Shown here piece by piece: positions 1 through 5,842 of a stretch of 5,842 nucleotides of DNA. A model generated the notes under the pieces. The model did no database searches and was not told where the DNA came from. It saw only the letters and a program-made list of their open reading frames with translations. The stretch comes from Caldifarciminota bacterium (GTDB lineage: Bacteria > Hydrothermota > Hydrothermia > B15-G9). The stretch covers positions 1 through 5,842 of the forward strand of contig JAMOPK010000384.1 of the NCBI GenBank assembly GCA_027064565.1, written 5' to 3'. The stretch's first letter is position 1; each line of letters opens with the position of its first letter. Both the position numbers and the translations under genes were made by a program.

Positions 1-2
1 CG

Positions 3-803
3 TGGCACTGGCCCGACCACGACCCGATGTTTCCGGTGGACTTCAATCTGATCAGACAGATAGCCACAGAGATGGCATTCAACATCCCTACGGATGACAG
101 TTCGGGCACCTACACGGCTGTCTATGGCGATGCAAGGATGCCCAACGCAAGGAACTGGATGTATTCGACTTACGGCATCATCTCACTGACGCCTGAGGTC
201 TGTTCGAGGCGGGTTCAGATTCCGCCTGAGGAGGTTCCCGTGGTTGTCGAGCACAACCAGCGCGGCATCTTCTGGCTGCTCAACCGGATGCTCTCGACAT
301 CCATCGGCGTCACGGTGGTCGATTCGGTGGATGGTAAGCCGCTCCGCGCCGACATCCGCATCCTCGAGATCGACACCTTCGACGTCTTCCCGCTCCATAG
401 GGAGACAGATCCCCGAACAGGCGTCCATTTTCGACTTATCCAGATGCCCGGAACTTATACCCTGAAGGTATCCGCACCGGGCTACAGGTCCAGAACCATC
501 ACGGTGGACGTCCGGGACGGGATGAGGACGGATGTCACCGTCCAGCTTGCGCCGCTGAAAACGCCGAATGTGGTTGGGGAACGGACAAAGGTCTATTTTT
601 ACGCCCCGATCGAGGGCGACTACCACCTGAAGCTCTACTCCAGCGCCGGGCGGCTGGTGAGGGACTTCTTTGCGCCGTCCCTGCCGGCTGGCAACACGGA
701 ATATGAGCTTAACCTGTCGGACATCCCATCCGGGATTTACCTCCTGGACATCGTTGGGCCGAATTCAAAATCGGTAAAGAAATTGAAAATCATGCATCTT
801 TAA
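3..803 (+). CDS. Secreted M14-type zinc carboxypeptidase, C-terminal part with sorting tail (5' end off window)
   Basis: The frame is open to the left edge, so the ATG at 27 is internal and the start lies outside. Numbering from the first complete codon (W1), residues 1-100 match the end of an M14 metallocarboxypeptidase: SGTYTAVYG places Y41 like the substrate-binding Tyr of carboxypeptidase A, and NWMYSTYGIISLTPEV places E65 like the catalytic Glu, about 24 residues later. The zinc-binding HxxE and His lie upstream and are not visible. Residues about 101-183 look like a carboxypeptidase-regulatory-like beta-sandwich (PGTYTLKVSAPGYRSRTITV). Residues about 195-266 resemble a type IX secretion sorting tail (LKLYSSAGRLVRD, IPSGIYLLDI, basic end). 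The likely role is cleavage of peptides outside the cell or at its surface. The family call is firm; substrate is unknown and the secretion route is inferred from the tail. Confidence 0.85.
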   Translation, partial: WHWPDHDPMFPVDFNLIRQIATEMAFNIPTDDSSGTYTAVYGDARMPNARNWMYSTYGIISLTPEVCSRRVQIPPEEVPVVVEHNQRGIFWLLNRMLSTSIGVTVVDSVDGKPLRADIRILEIDTFDVFPLHRETDPRTGVHFRLIQMPGTYTLKVSAPGYRSRTITVDVRDGMRTDVTVQLAPLKTPNVVGERTKVYFYAPIEGDYHLKLYSSAGRLVRDFFAPSLPAGNTEYELNLSDIPSGIYLLDIVGPNSKSVKKLKIMHL

Positions 804-810
804 ACCTGAT

Positions 811-819
811 AGGGGGTGG
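811..819 (+). promoter_or_regulatory. Strong ribosome binding site for the nitroreductase
   Basis: AGGGGGTGG lies four bases before the ATG at 824 and just after the carboxypeptidase stop at 801-803. It fixes the nitroreductase start over the in-frame ATGs at 833 and 839. With only 20 bases between the genes and no hairpin, transcription probably continues from the carboxypeptidase. Confidence 0.6.
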
Positions 820-823
820 AAAG

Positions 824-1360
824 ATGAAAAGCATGGTGATGGAGGTCATCAAAAAAAGGTGGAGCGTGCGGGCCTACCGCCCTGACCCCGTTCCCGAGGA
901 AATGTTAATGGAAATCCTTGAAGCAGCTCGGCTTGCACCGTCCGCACACAACGACCAGCCGTGGCATTTCATCGTTGTGAAGGATGCCGGTCTCAGAAAC
1001 GCCCTTGCGGAAGCATGTCGGGGGCAGTTTTTCGTGGCGGAGGCGCCGATCGTCATCGTGGGATGCGCTGACCTGAGGGTGGCAAGGGGACACATCGGCG
1101 GGTTCATGGACAGCTATCCCGTTGACCTTGCCATAGCTATGCAGCAGTTGATGCTCGTGGCCGCCGAGTTAGGGCTTGGCACATGCTGGATCGGTGCTTT
1201 TAGCGAGAACCGTGTCAAGGAAATATTGCACCTGCCGCCCTGTGTGCGTCCTGTGGCCATCACGCCGCTGGGATTCCCGAACGAGGAGCGTCAGGTGCGG
1301 CCGAGAAAACCGCTCTCCGAAATAACAAGCCTGAACGTCTATGGCAATCCGCTGAAATAG
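824..1360 (+). CDS. FMN-dependent nitroreductase family protein
   Basis: This 178-residue protein has the full pattern of a short nitroreductase-fold flavoenzyme. RWSVRAY (12-18) is the N-terminal RxSxR FMN-phosphate motif. APSAHNDQPWHFIVV (38-52) is the conserved loop and strand at the flavin. DLAIAMQQLMLVAAELGLG (101-119) is the core helix, followed by TCWIGAF, and RPRKPLSEI (159-167) is the usual basic end. Such enzymes are cytoplasmic homodimers that use NAD(P)H to reduce nitroaromatics, quinones, flavins or other electron acceptors; the physiological substrate cannot be read from sequence. The length suits the compact subgroup, without ferredoxin or other fused domains. It follows the carboxypeptidase by 20 bases, probably in the same transcript, with no obvious functional link. 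Confidence 0.92.
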   Translation: MKSMVMEVIKKRWSVRAYRPDPVPEEMLMEILEAARLAPSAHNDQPWHFIVVKDAGLRNALAEACRGQFFVAEAPIVIVGCADLRVARGHIGGFMDSYPVDLAIAMQQLMLVAAELGLGTCWIGAFSENRVKEILHLPPCVRPVAITPLGFPNEERQVRPRKPLSEITSLNVYGNPLK

Positions 1361-1367
1361 GCCGGGC

Positions 1368-1400
1368 TTGTTCTTATTTCGGGTGCAATTGAGTTATAAT
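1368..1400 (+). promoter_or_regulatory. Possible promoter upstream of the beta-barrel-like gene
   Basis: The 62-base gap between the nitroreductase stop and the next ATG contains a perfect TATAAT at 1395-1400. Upstream, TTGTTC at 1368-1373 could be a -35 element, but the 21-base spacer is longer than the usual 16-18; TTATTT at 1374-1379 gives 15. A start near 1407 would leave a short leader of about 16 bases containing the ribosome binding site. Only the -10 box is convincing, and sigma-factor preferences of this lineage are unknown. Confidence 0.35.
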
Positions 1401-1411
1401 CAGGCCAAAAT

Positions 1412-1418
1412 GGAGGTG
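1412..1418 (+). promoter_or_regulatory. Ribosome binding site for the beta-barrel-like gene
   Basis: GGAGGTG lies four bases before the ATG at 1423. An in-frame TGA at 1390-1392 and the absence of any other start codon after it leave 1423 as the only reasonable upstream start. Confidence 0.6.
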
Positions 1419-1422
1419 TGAG

Positions 1423-1992
1423 ATGAACGCGATTCTCCTCGCTGCGCTGTTTTCTTACGGGGTGCCCCGTATGGTCACCATGAGGAGCAACGAACTGCCT
1501 CAGCACTGGATAGTTTCTTTGCGTGAGATCGGCTGGCGGAAGGCAAACATGGAACTTTTCACCGATCCGGTGATGGATCTGGTGGCGCCCAACTTCGGGG
1601 CACAGATGAATCTGGGCAGTTTTTTCGTGGCCGGAAGGGCCTGGATTTTTAAGGGCGGATGGACGATCAGACTGTTCAGGCCGGACATCGAACATGCGGA
1701 ATTCAGGGACGCATCCGGATTCAACCTGACATTGGGCTACACCTACAGCCTGATAAGGTTCAACTACCAGTTCCTTATGGCCGGGCATGACCTTCACAAT
1801 TCGTTGATGATCGGAGCCTCGCCGATAAGCTTCCTTGAGACTGAGATTGGATATGACCTGAACGCAGCGGCTGTGCGCGGCGGACTTGCGCTCAAATTCC
1901 GCAAGGACGCGATGTTTCTCAAACTCGGCGTTGCGGTTCCCGGACCCGGCATAGCTGTTGTGCCGATTATCGATTTCGGCGCATCATGGTGA
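1423..1992 (+). CDS. Hypothetical protein, probable small outer-membrane beta-barrel
   Basis: I do not recognise a named family in these 189 residues. A short hydrophobic start (MNAILLAALFSYGVP) could be a signal peptide, although it has no positive charge before the hydrophobic stretch. The rest alternates polar and hydrophobic residues with many aromatics and glycines, as in outer-membrane strands: about 64-85, 99-118, 127-145, 151-158, 163-171 and 178-189. The last strand, PIIDFGASW, ends in an aromatic residue, which in many outer-membrane proteins is the signal for barrel assembly. The size would suit a barrel of about eight strands. There are no cysteines, no coiled coil and no catalytic motif. 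It has its own ribosome binding site and perhaps its own promoter. Its 3' end overlaps the end of the opposing HD-GYP gene by 9 bases. The barrel call is inferred from pattern only. Confidence 0.6.
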   Translation: MNAILLAALFSYGVPRMVTMRSNELPQHWIVSLREIGWRKANMELFTDPVMDLVAPNFGAQMNLGSFFVAGRAWIFKGGWTIRLFRPDIEHAEFRDASGFNLTLGYTYSLIRFNYQFLMAGHDLHNSLMIGASPISFLETEIGYDLNAAAVRGGLALKFRKDAMFLKLGVAVPGPGIAVVPIIDFGASW

Positions 1993-3915
1993 ACCTTTAA
2001 CGGAATTGAGGTAGGTGTTAAGCAGAAAGGTCAGCGGCAGGCGGATAACGATCGACTCGTGCACGGTGATGAGGTTTCTTTCCTCCCGAAAAACTACGGC
2101 TATGCCGATGTCTTTCCGATAGATTTTCAGGTTTATCACCTTGAATGCAACCTCGCCTGATAATTTTTCGGAGATATACGATCTTAATTCCTGCAAAGCA
2201 CTCTTTTTGATTTGAAAGCCATCGAGTTCAAGCTGATAACGTTTTCCTATGCTCGCCAACTCCTTGAGCCTGCAGTCTTCCTTTATCAGGAACAGGTAAA
2301 TTGCGGAATACTGGAACTCTCTGGCGATGGCTTTGAGGGCGTTGTGCAACATCTCAAACGGTTCCTCAGAAAGTCTGATGCTGCGTGCCATTGAACGAGT
2401 GGTCAAATAGAGCAGCCACGCATGTGCGCTTTCAAGGCGATAGCGATTAATTTTGGGGCTGGGTATCCTCGTTCTGGCTGCGGGACATGAAGCCAGGATA
2501 TCCTTGAGATTTTGAGCCGCCAGTGTGGCGATTTGGGGATCCCACTGCTTTCCTGCTTCCTCAAGGAGTGTGTTTTTTATCTGATACGGCGTCAATGCCC
2601 TGCGATAAACCCTGTCCGAGGACATTGCCTCGATGGCATCGGCGACGGCAAGGATGCGCGCCTCAAGAGGGATTTCCTCGCCCTGGAGGCCATCGGGATA
2701 GCCTTTGCCGTCCCAGCGCTCGTGGTGGTGCTTCACCCACGGCACGATGTCCCAGAACTCGCTGTAGTTCTTGAGTATCTCGGCGCCCAATGTGCTGTGA
2801 AGCTGGATGATCCTGCGCTCTCTCTCGTTCAACCTTGTTGGTTTCATCAAAATAGCTTCCGGAACGCCGATCTTCCCGATGTCATGCAGAAGGCCGGCCA
2901 GTTCGAGCCGCTCCAATTTTTTCTCCTCCATCCCCATGAGCTCGCCAATCACTTTCGCGAACTTAGCAACCCGTTCCGAATGATTCTCCGTGTAGGAATC
3001 CCTTATATCGACCATGTATTTTATCATCGAAAGGGTATCCCTGAAATTTCGGGTGAGTTTGTGGAGTTGGACACGCTCTTTCAACCTTTGAGAAAACAGA
3101 GAGAGAATCATGTGAGTCATGCTGATGGCCGCATTGAAAATACCGAGTTCCTTGTCTGATATACGGTGCTCGGTCAGAAAAATAACCTCGGTCTGCCGCT
3201 GATGCTCTCTCTGAGCACCAAGCACCCATGTAAACCCGCTTATGTTCCCCTTCATTATCCCGGTGTTATTAAGGCTCAGGTAATTTATGATTGAATATTG
3301 GGGTGGCAATTTTCCATCTGTGGCGGTGCCGGATTCATGATCGTAGGAGAATCTAATGCCTGTGTAAATGAGATTGAAGCTTTCACGAAAAATTTTGGTA
3401 ATCAGCTTTAATATTTTTGGGAGTGGCACATCGAGATTGCCGATAGGGGCAATTAGTATTAAAAAATTGAGGAACATATCGAAAAATTCATGACCGACCG
3501 AGAGTTCATGGGATAATATATTGAGTCTGACACACTGTTCCACCACTTTGCAGATCAGGAGCTTGTCATAGTTGTTCAGCGGCGAAGATTTTCTTGCCAG
3601 GAGGATAATCAGCTCGGTGTTATCGGGCATCTGGAGCGAGTTGTCCCACACCCGGCTTCTCGAAATCTGGAGTTTTTCCGATATCAGGCCCTTCAAACAA
3701 TCCAGCAACTCCCTTCTGGAGTCCGATCTGTCGATGCAACTTTTGATTTCCGCGGGATTCAATCCTTTCAAAAACTCAACTTTTGTGGAAAGTGAAGAGT
3801 AGTATCCAAGAGGAAGCCTCAAAAGGGCGATGACATCAATGTGCAAAACATAGGCTATCGAATAAAACAAATCTTCAGTTTCGGGAAGTCCTTTCAACTT
3901 ACTCGATGTATTCAT
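1984..3915 (-). CDS. HD-GYP domain protein, predicted cyclic-di-GMP phosphodiesterase with flanking GAF-like regions
   Basis: This 643-residue protein contains a complete HD-GYP core at about 290-470: HSERVA (H312), HDIGKIGVPEAIL (H344, D345, K348), H373, HHHERWDGKGYPDGLQG (H396-398, GYP at 405-407), RILAVADAIEAM (D426) and DRVYRRALT, where V436 stands in place of the usual Pro. In this family the His and Asp residues bind metal ions and the enzyme hydrolyses cyclic-di-GMP. No membrane segment or receiver domain is visible, so it should be cytoplasmic. Residues about 1-135, 158-285 and 515-640 each read like a poorly conserved GAF-type sensor (strand, charged turn, long helix), which would give GAF-GAF-HD-GYP-GAF; that assignment is tentative. 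The ATG overlaps the dehydrogenase 3' end by 17 bases and lacks a Shine-Dalgarno sequence, which suggests translational coupling. No GGDEF partner is in the window. Confidence 0.92.
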   Translation of the reverse strand: MNTSSKLKGLPETEDLFYSIAYVLHIDVIALLRLPLGYYSSLSTKVEFLKGLNPAEIKSCIDRSDSRRELLDCLKGLISEKLQISRSRVWDNSLQMPDNTELIILLARKSSPLNNYDKLLICKVVEQCVRLNILSHELSVGHEFFDMFLNFLILIAPIGNLDVPLPKILKLITKIFRESFNLIYTGIRFSYDHESGTATDGKLPPQYSIINYLSLNNTGIMKGNISGFTWVLGAQREHQRQTEVIFLTEHRISDKELGIFNAAISMTHMILSLFSQRLKERVQLHKLTRNFRDTLSMIKYMVDIRDSYTENHSERVAKFAKVIGELMGMEEKKLERLELAGLLHDIGKIGVPEAILMKPTRLNERERRIIQLHSTLGAEILKNYSEFWDIVPWVKHHHERWDGKGYPDGLQGEEIPLEARILAVADAIEAMSSDRVYRRALTPYQIKNTLLEEAGKQWDPQIATLAAQNLKDILASCPAARTRIPSPKINRYRLESAHAWLLYLTTRSMARSIRLSEEPFEMLHNALKAIAREFQYSAIYLFLIKEDCRLKELASIGKRYQLELDGFQIKKSALQELRSYISEKLSGEVAFKVINLKIYRKDIGIAVVFREERNLITVHESIVIRLPLTFLLNTYLNSVKGSP

Positions 3916-5020
3916 GATGAGGTGTTACAAGGATTTTAATGTGTTTATCCCCATTCAGTTCAAGCTCAAGCAGTCCTTTCTCGACGATTTCGTCTATGTG
4001 AATCATGCCGGTTATCATCTGGCGAAGATTGAGATTCCTCGATTTGAGGATATCAATAGCCTGTTTGAAATCGTCAGGATTGAATATCCATGAACCGATT
4101 ATAGCTTTTTCGAACCTCAAAACATCCAGAAAATCGAAAATACTGCGTTGAATGTAATGGACAGCCACCATCACCACCGGGCCACCCCTACGCACGGCCT
4201 TCAGGGCCACATTGAGCGAATTTTGATACATTGAATCGAGAGAGAGGATATCCGGCGTGACGCGAGAACCACCAGCGTCAAAAGCCACATCCGCACCAAG
4301 CCCACCTGTCAGGCTTTTCAATCTTTCCATATCGCTGTTTTCGAGTGGATTCAGGATGTAATCTATGGGCATATCCAGCGACTTTATAAGTTTCCGCTTG
4401 TTTTCGGATTTTTCAAACAGGAAAACTCTGGAGGCTCCCTGCAGTTTCACAAGCTGGGCTATGAGCAACCCAATCGTGCCGCCACCAACTATTGCGACGT
4501 TCATCCCCTTTCTGAAACCAGATTTCCTGATGGCGTGAACCGCCACTGCTACAGGTTCACCGAAGGCCATCACATAGTCCTCTATCTCATCGCTCAGGAC
4601 GTAGAGGTTTTCGGCCGGCACAACAACGTAGCCTGCCATTCCGCCATCGGCGTTGAAACCCATGTAAGCTGATCGAAGACATAGATTGGGGCGTCCCATT
4701 TTGCAATAAACACACTCGCCGCAACTCAGAAGCGGTGATACAGCCACTCTGTCGCCAACATGGATGCCTTCTACTCCGTCCCCGACATCCGAGACATAGC
4801 CGCCGAACTCGTGTCCAATCACAAGTGGCGCTTTTTTACCGGTTAAAGGATGTGGTTCATCAGCCGAGATGAGTATCGGGCCTGCAACAAATTCGTGCAC
4901 ATCCGAACCGCAAATGCCTGCCCACGTAACTTTAACCCTAACAGTGCCTGGAGCAGGTGATGGAACAGGAACACTCTCAACTCGGATATCCCTGCGCCCA
5001 TACCATCGGGCTACCTTCAT
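3899..5020 (-). CDS. Zinc-dependent medium-chain alcohol dehydrogenase, (R,R)-2,3-butanediol dehydrogenase type
   Basis: From the start chosen here (ATG at 5018-5020) the protein has 373 residues. Its N-terminus MKVARWYGRRDIRVE, and then GICGSDVHEFVAGP followed by DEPHPLTGKKAP, are typical of butanediol dehydrogenases. Catalytic zinc ligands are C37, H70 with E71, and E155 in GEPVAVAVH. The structural zinc site has four cysteines at 100, 103, 106 and 114. GGGTIG (179-184) begins the Rossmann fold, and E203 at the end of its second strand favours NAD(H) over NADP(H). The likely reaction is NAD-linked interconversion of a secondary alcohol with a ketone, such as butanediol/acetoin; related polyol dehydrogenases use sorbitol or threonine, so the substrate is not certain. 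Residues about 250-275 (between DAGGS and LKAVRRGG) appear longer than in relatives I recall. It lies 50 bases after the isomerase and overlaps the HD-GYP gene. Confidence 0.9.
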   Translation of the reverse strand: MKVARWYGRRDIRVESVPVPSPAPGTVRVKVTWAGICGSDVHEFVAGPILISADEPHPLTGKKAPLVIGHEFGGYVSDVGDGVEGIHVGDRVAVSPLLSCGECVYCKMGRPNLCLRSAYMGFNADGGMAGYVVVPAENLYVLSDEIEDYVMAFGEPVAVAVHAIRKSGFRKGMNVAIVGGGTIGLLIAQLVKLQGASRVFLFEKSENKRKLIKSLDMPIDYILNPLENSDMERLKSLTGGLGADVAFDAGGSRVTPDILSLDSMYQNSLNVALKAVRRGGPVVMVAVHYIQRSIFDFLDVLRFEKAIIGSWIFNPDDFKQAIDILKSRNLNLRQMITGMIHIDEIVEKGLLELELNGDKHIKILVTPHHEYIE

Positions 5021-5027
5021 GAACTTT

Positions 5028-5036
5028 CTCCTCCCC
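5028..5036 (-). promoter_or_regulatory. Ribosome binding site that decides the dehydrogenase start
   Basis: On the minus strand GGGGAGGAG lies seven bases before the ATG at 5018-5020. The longer frame starting at 5044 would place this site inside the coding region and add eight residues (MTMGRRKF) with no counterpart in the family. A weaker GGAG sits nine bases before the 5044 ATG, so that start is less likely but not excluded. Confidence 0.65.
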
Positions 5037-5070
5037 ATGGTCATACAGCGTCACTCCACATCGTTAAACC

Positions 5071-5842
5071 CTACGATTTAGCCATTCGCTCTTTCAGCTT
5101 GCTGATCCTCTCGATTGCCACAGCATCCTCAAGATACATGTTGGCAAGATAGTAGCTTACGAAATCGCCGAAATAAATCAGATAGAACACACGCTCAATG
5201 AAGGAATTCCCTTTTGACTCGAAAATTTCGTATCCGAGAACTGACTCATCGATAAGTTCCGCCGTGTGCCTGACCCGCAGAGCTATCCTCGGATGGTCGT
5301 CCTTGTCCACAATGAACACCGCCCACATCTCCTCGACCAGATTTTCAGGGTTTTTGAGGCCGGCGATCTCGTTGTGGTTCATCTCCGGGAGTTCCATGAA
5401 GTGTGCGAAAGCTTTGGCATTTTCGTTGATCTGAGCCTTCCATCTCAACCCCACGGGGGCAAGTTTACGGGAAGTGTAGATGAGAGGGATGCGTTTGTAG
5501 AATCTGCCCGCCATCTCAAAGGGTTCGGAATCCGGTTTCGAATATTCGTCCCTCAAACGATATAACGTTTCAACCACCTTTTTGAGCTCGTCCAGCCTTC
5601 CGCTCACCACCCCGGACTTTTCAAAGGTAGCGATGATCGGGACAAACAGCCACCCCAGAGAGGCCCTTGGAGGCAGTCCGCCGGGGATCTTCACGAATGG
5701 CACTCCATCATCGGCAGACATCCGTTCGAGTTTACCATCGGATGAGATTGCGACAACCCTGGCGCCTCTATTTCTGGCCTCCTTGTAGCAGGAGAGCGAT
5801 TCCTCGGTGTTTCCCGAATAGCTTGAGACGAAAACGAGAGTG
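5071..5842 (-). CDS. Bifunctional phosphoglucose/phosphomannose isomerase, C-terminal part (5' end off window)
   Basis: The frame stays open to the right edge, so the ATG at 5719-5721 is internal. The first 40 residues past it read TLVFVSSYSGNTEESLS, the sugar-phosphate-binding loop of a SIS domain. Counting from T1, LPPRA (56-60) is the family's conserved PPRA segment. WKAQINENAK (134-143) carries E140, and ELPEMNHNEIAG (150-161) carries H156; these match the catalytic Glu and His known in archaeal PGI/PMI enzymes. YFGDFVSYYLA and the final LKERM helix complete the second SIS-like half. The enzyme interconverts glucose-6-phosphate and mannose-6-phosphate with fructose-6-phosphate in the cytoplasm. 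It differs from the larger standard PGI. About 256 residues are visible of a family usually near 300-350, so roughly 50-90 are missing. It is the first visible gene of the leftward unit. Confidence 0.93.
   Translation of the reverse strand, partial: TLVFVSSYSGNTEESLSCYKEARNRGARVVAISSDGKLERMSADDGVPFVKIPGGLPPRASLGWLFVPIIATFEKSGVVSGRLDELKKVVETLYRLRDEYSKPDSEPFEMAGRFYKRIPLIYTSRKLAPVGLRWKAQINENAKAFAHFMELPEMNHNEIAGLKNPENLVEEMWAVFIVDKDDHPRIALRVRHTAELIDESVLGYEIFESKGNSFIERVFYLIYFGDFVSYYLANMYLEDAVAIERISKLKERMAKS

Noticed and set aside
27..29. ATG as the start of the carboxypeptidase
   Set aside because: The frame is open to the window edge, and the residues before it (WHWPDHDP) continue the M14 fold; catalytic residues are missing upstream, so the gene is partial.
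183..626. 147-codon open frame on the minus strand opposite the carboxypeptidase
   Set aside because: It lies antisense to a gene with clear family motifs, and its translation is low-complexity, rich in Arg, Asp and His, with no recognisable domain.
1339..1797. 152-codon minus-strand frame opposite the beta-barrel gene
   Set aside because: It has no recognisable motif and runs across the gap between genes and into the nitroreductase end; the plus-strand gene has a ribosome binding site and a coherent strand pattern.
2512..3159. 215-codon open frame on the plus strand opposite the HD-GYP core
   Set aside because: It is antisense to the catalytic motifs of a well-supported gene; its openness follows from the GC-rich codons of the core, and it has no family features.
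5041..5061. Six-codon leader frame (MWSDAV) between isomerase and dehydrogenase
   Set aside because: It is too short to support, has no ribosome binding site of its own, and shows no sign of an attenuator or hairpin.
5719..5721. ATG as the start of the isomerase
   Set aside because: The frame continues to the edge and encodes the SYSGNTEES sugar-phosphate loop, which is essential to the SIS domain.
1..5842. CRISPR arrays, tRNA, insertion sequences, phage or defence genes
   Set aside because: Reading through both strands showed no regularly spaced repeats, terminal inverted repeats, transposase motifs or tRNA-like sequence; coding genes cover almost the whole window.

Overview
The window is ordinary bacterial genomic DNA of roughly 50% GC. 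It is densely coded and holds six protein genes, two of them cut by the window edges. No tRNA, rRNA, insertion sequence, CRISPR array or phage gene was seen. The best taxonomic clue is the left-edge gene: an M14 carboxypeptidase ending in a tail that looks like a type IX secretion (Por) sorting domain, typical of Bacteroidota and related FCB-type or candidate phyla. However, strong Shine-Dalgarno sequences precede three genes (AGGGGGTGG, GGAGGTG, GGGGAGGAG), and Bacteroidota usually lack these. A non-Bacteroidota lineage with FCB-like secretion, such as an uncultured candidate phylum, therefore fits better. This placement is inference.

Left part, plus strand (3-1992). The C-terminal portion of a secreted zinc carboxypeptidase with a carboxypeptidase-regulatory-like domain and sorting tail is followed after 20 bases by a small FMN nitroreductase. 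After a 62-base gap with a possible promoter comes a 189-residue protein that looks like a small outer-membrane beta-barrel.

Right part, minus strand (5842 down to 1984). Three genes read leftward and look like one transcription unit. First is a bifunctional phosphoglucose/phosphomannose isomerase (N-terminus off the window). Next, 50 bases on, is a zinc-dependent medium-chain alcohol dehydrogenase of the (R,R)-2,3-butanediol dehydrogenase type. Last, overlapping it by 17 bases, is a 643-residue HD-GYP protein, predicted to be a soluble cyclic-di-GMP phosphodiesterase with poorly conserved, possibly GAF-like regions on both sides of the catalytic core. The HD-GYP and beta-barrel genes converge and overlap by 9 bases at their 3' ends, so no terminator separates them.

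The isomerase and dehydrogenase point to central sugar and fermentation-product metabolism, and the HD-GYP protein to second-messenger signalling. Their tight linkage suggests co-expression, but nothing in the sequence proves a functional link. The most interesting object is the HD-GYP protein: unusual architecture, a GC-rich catalytic core and an AT-rich sensory arm. I found no clear evidence of a wholly new system.
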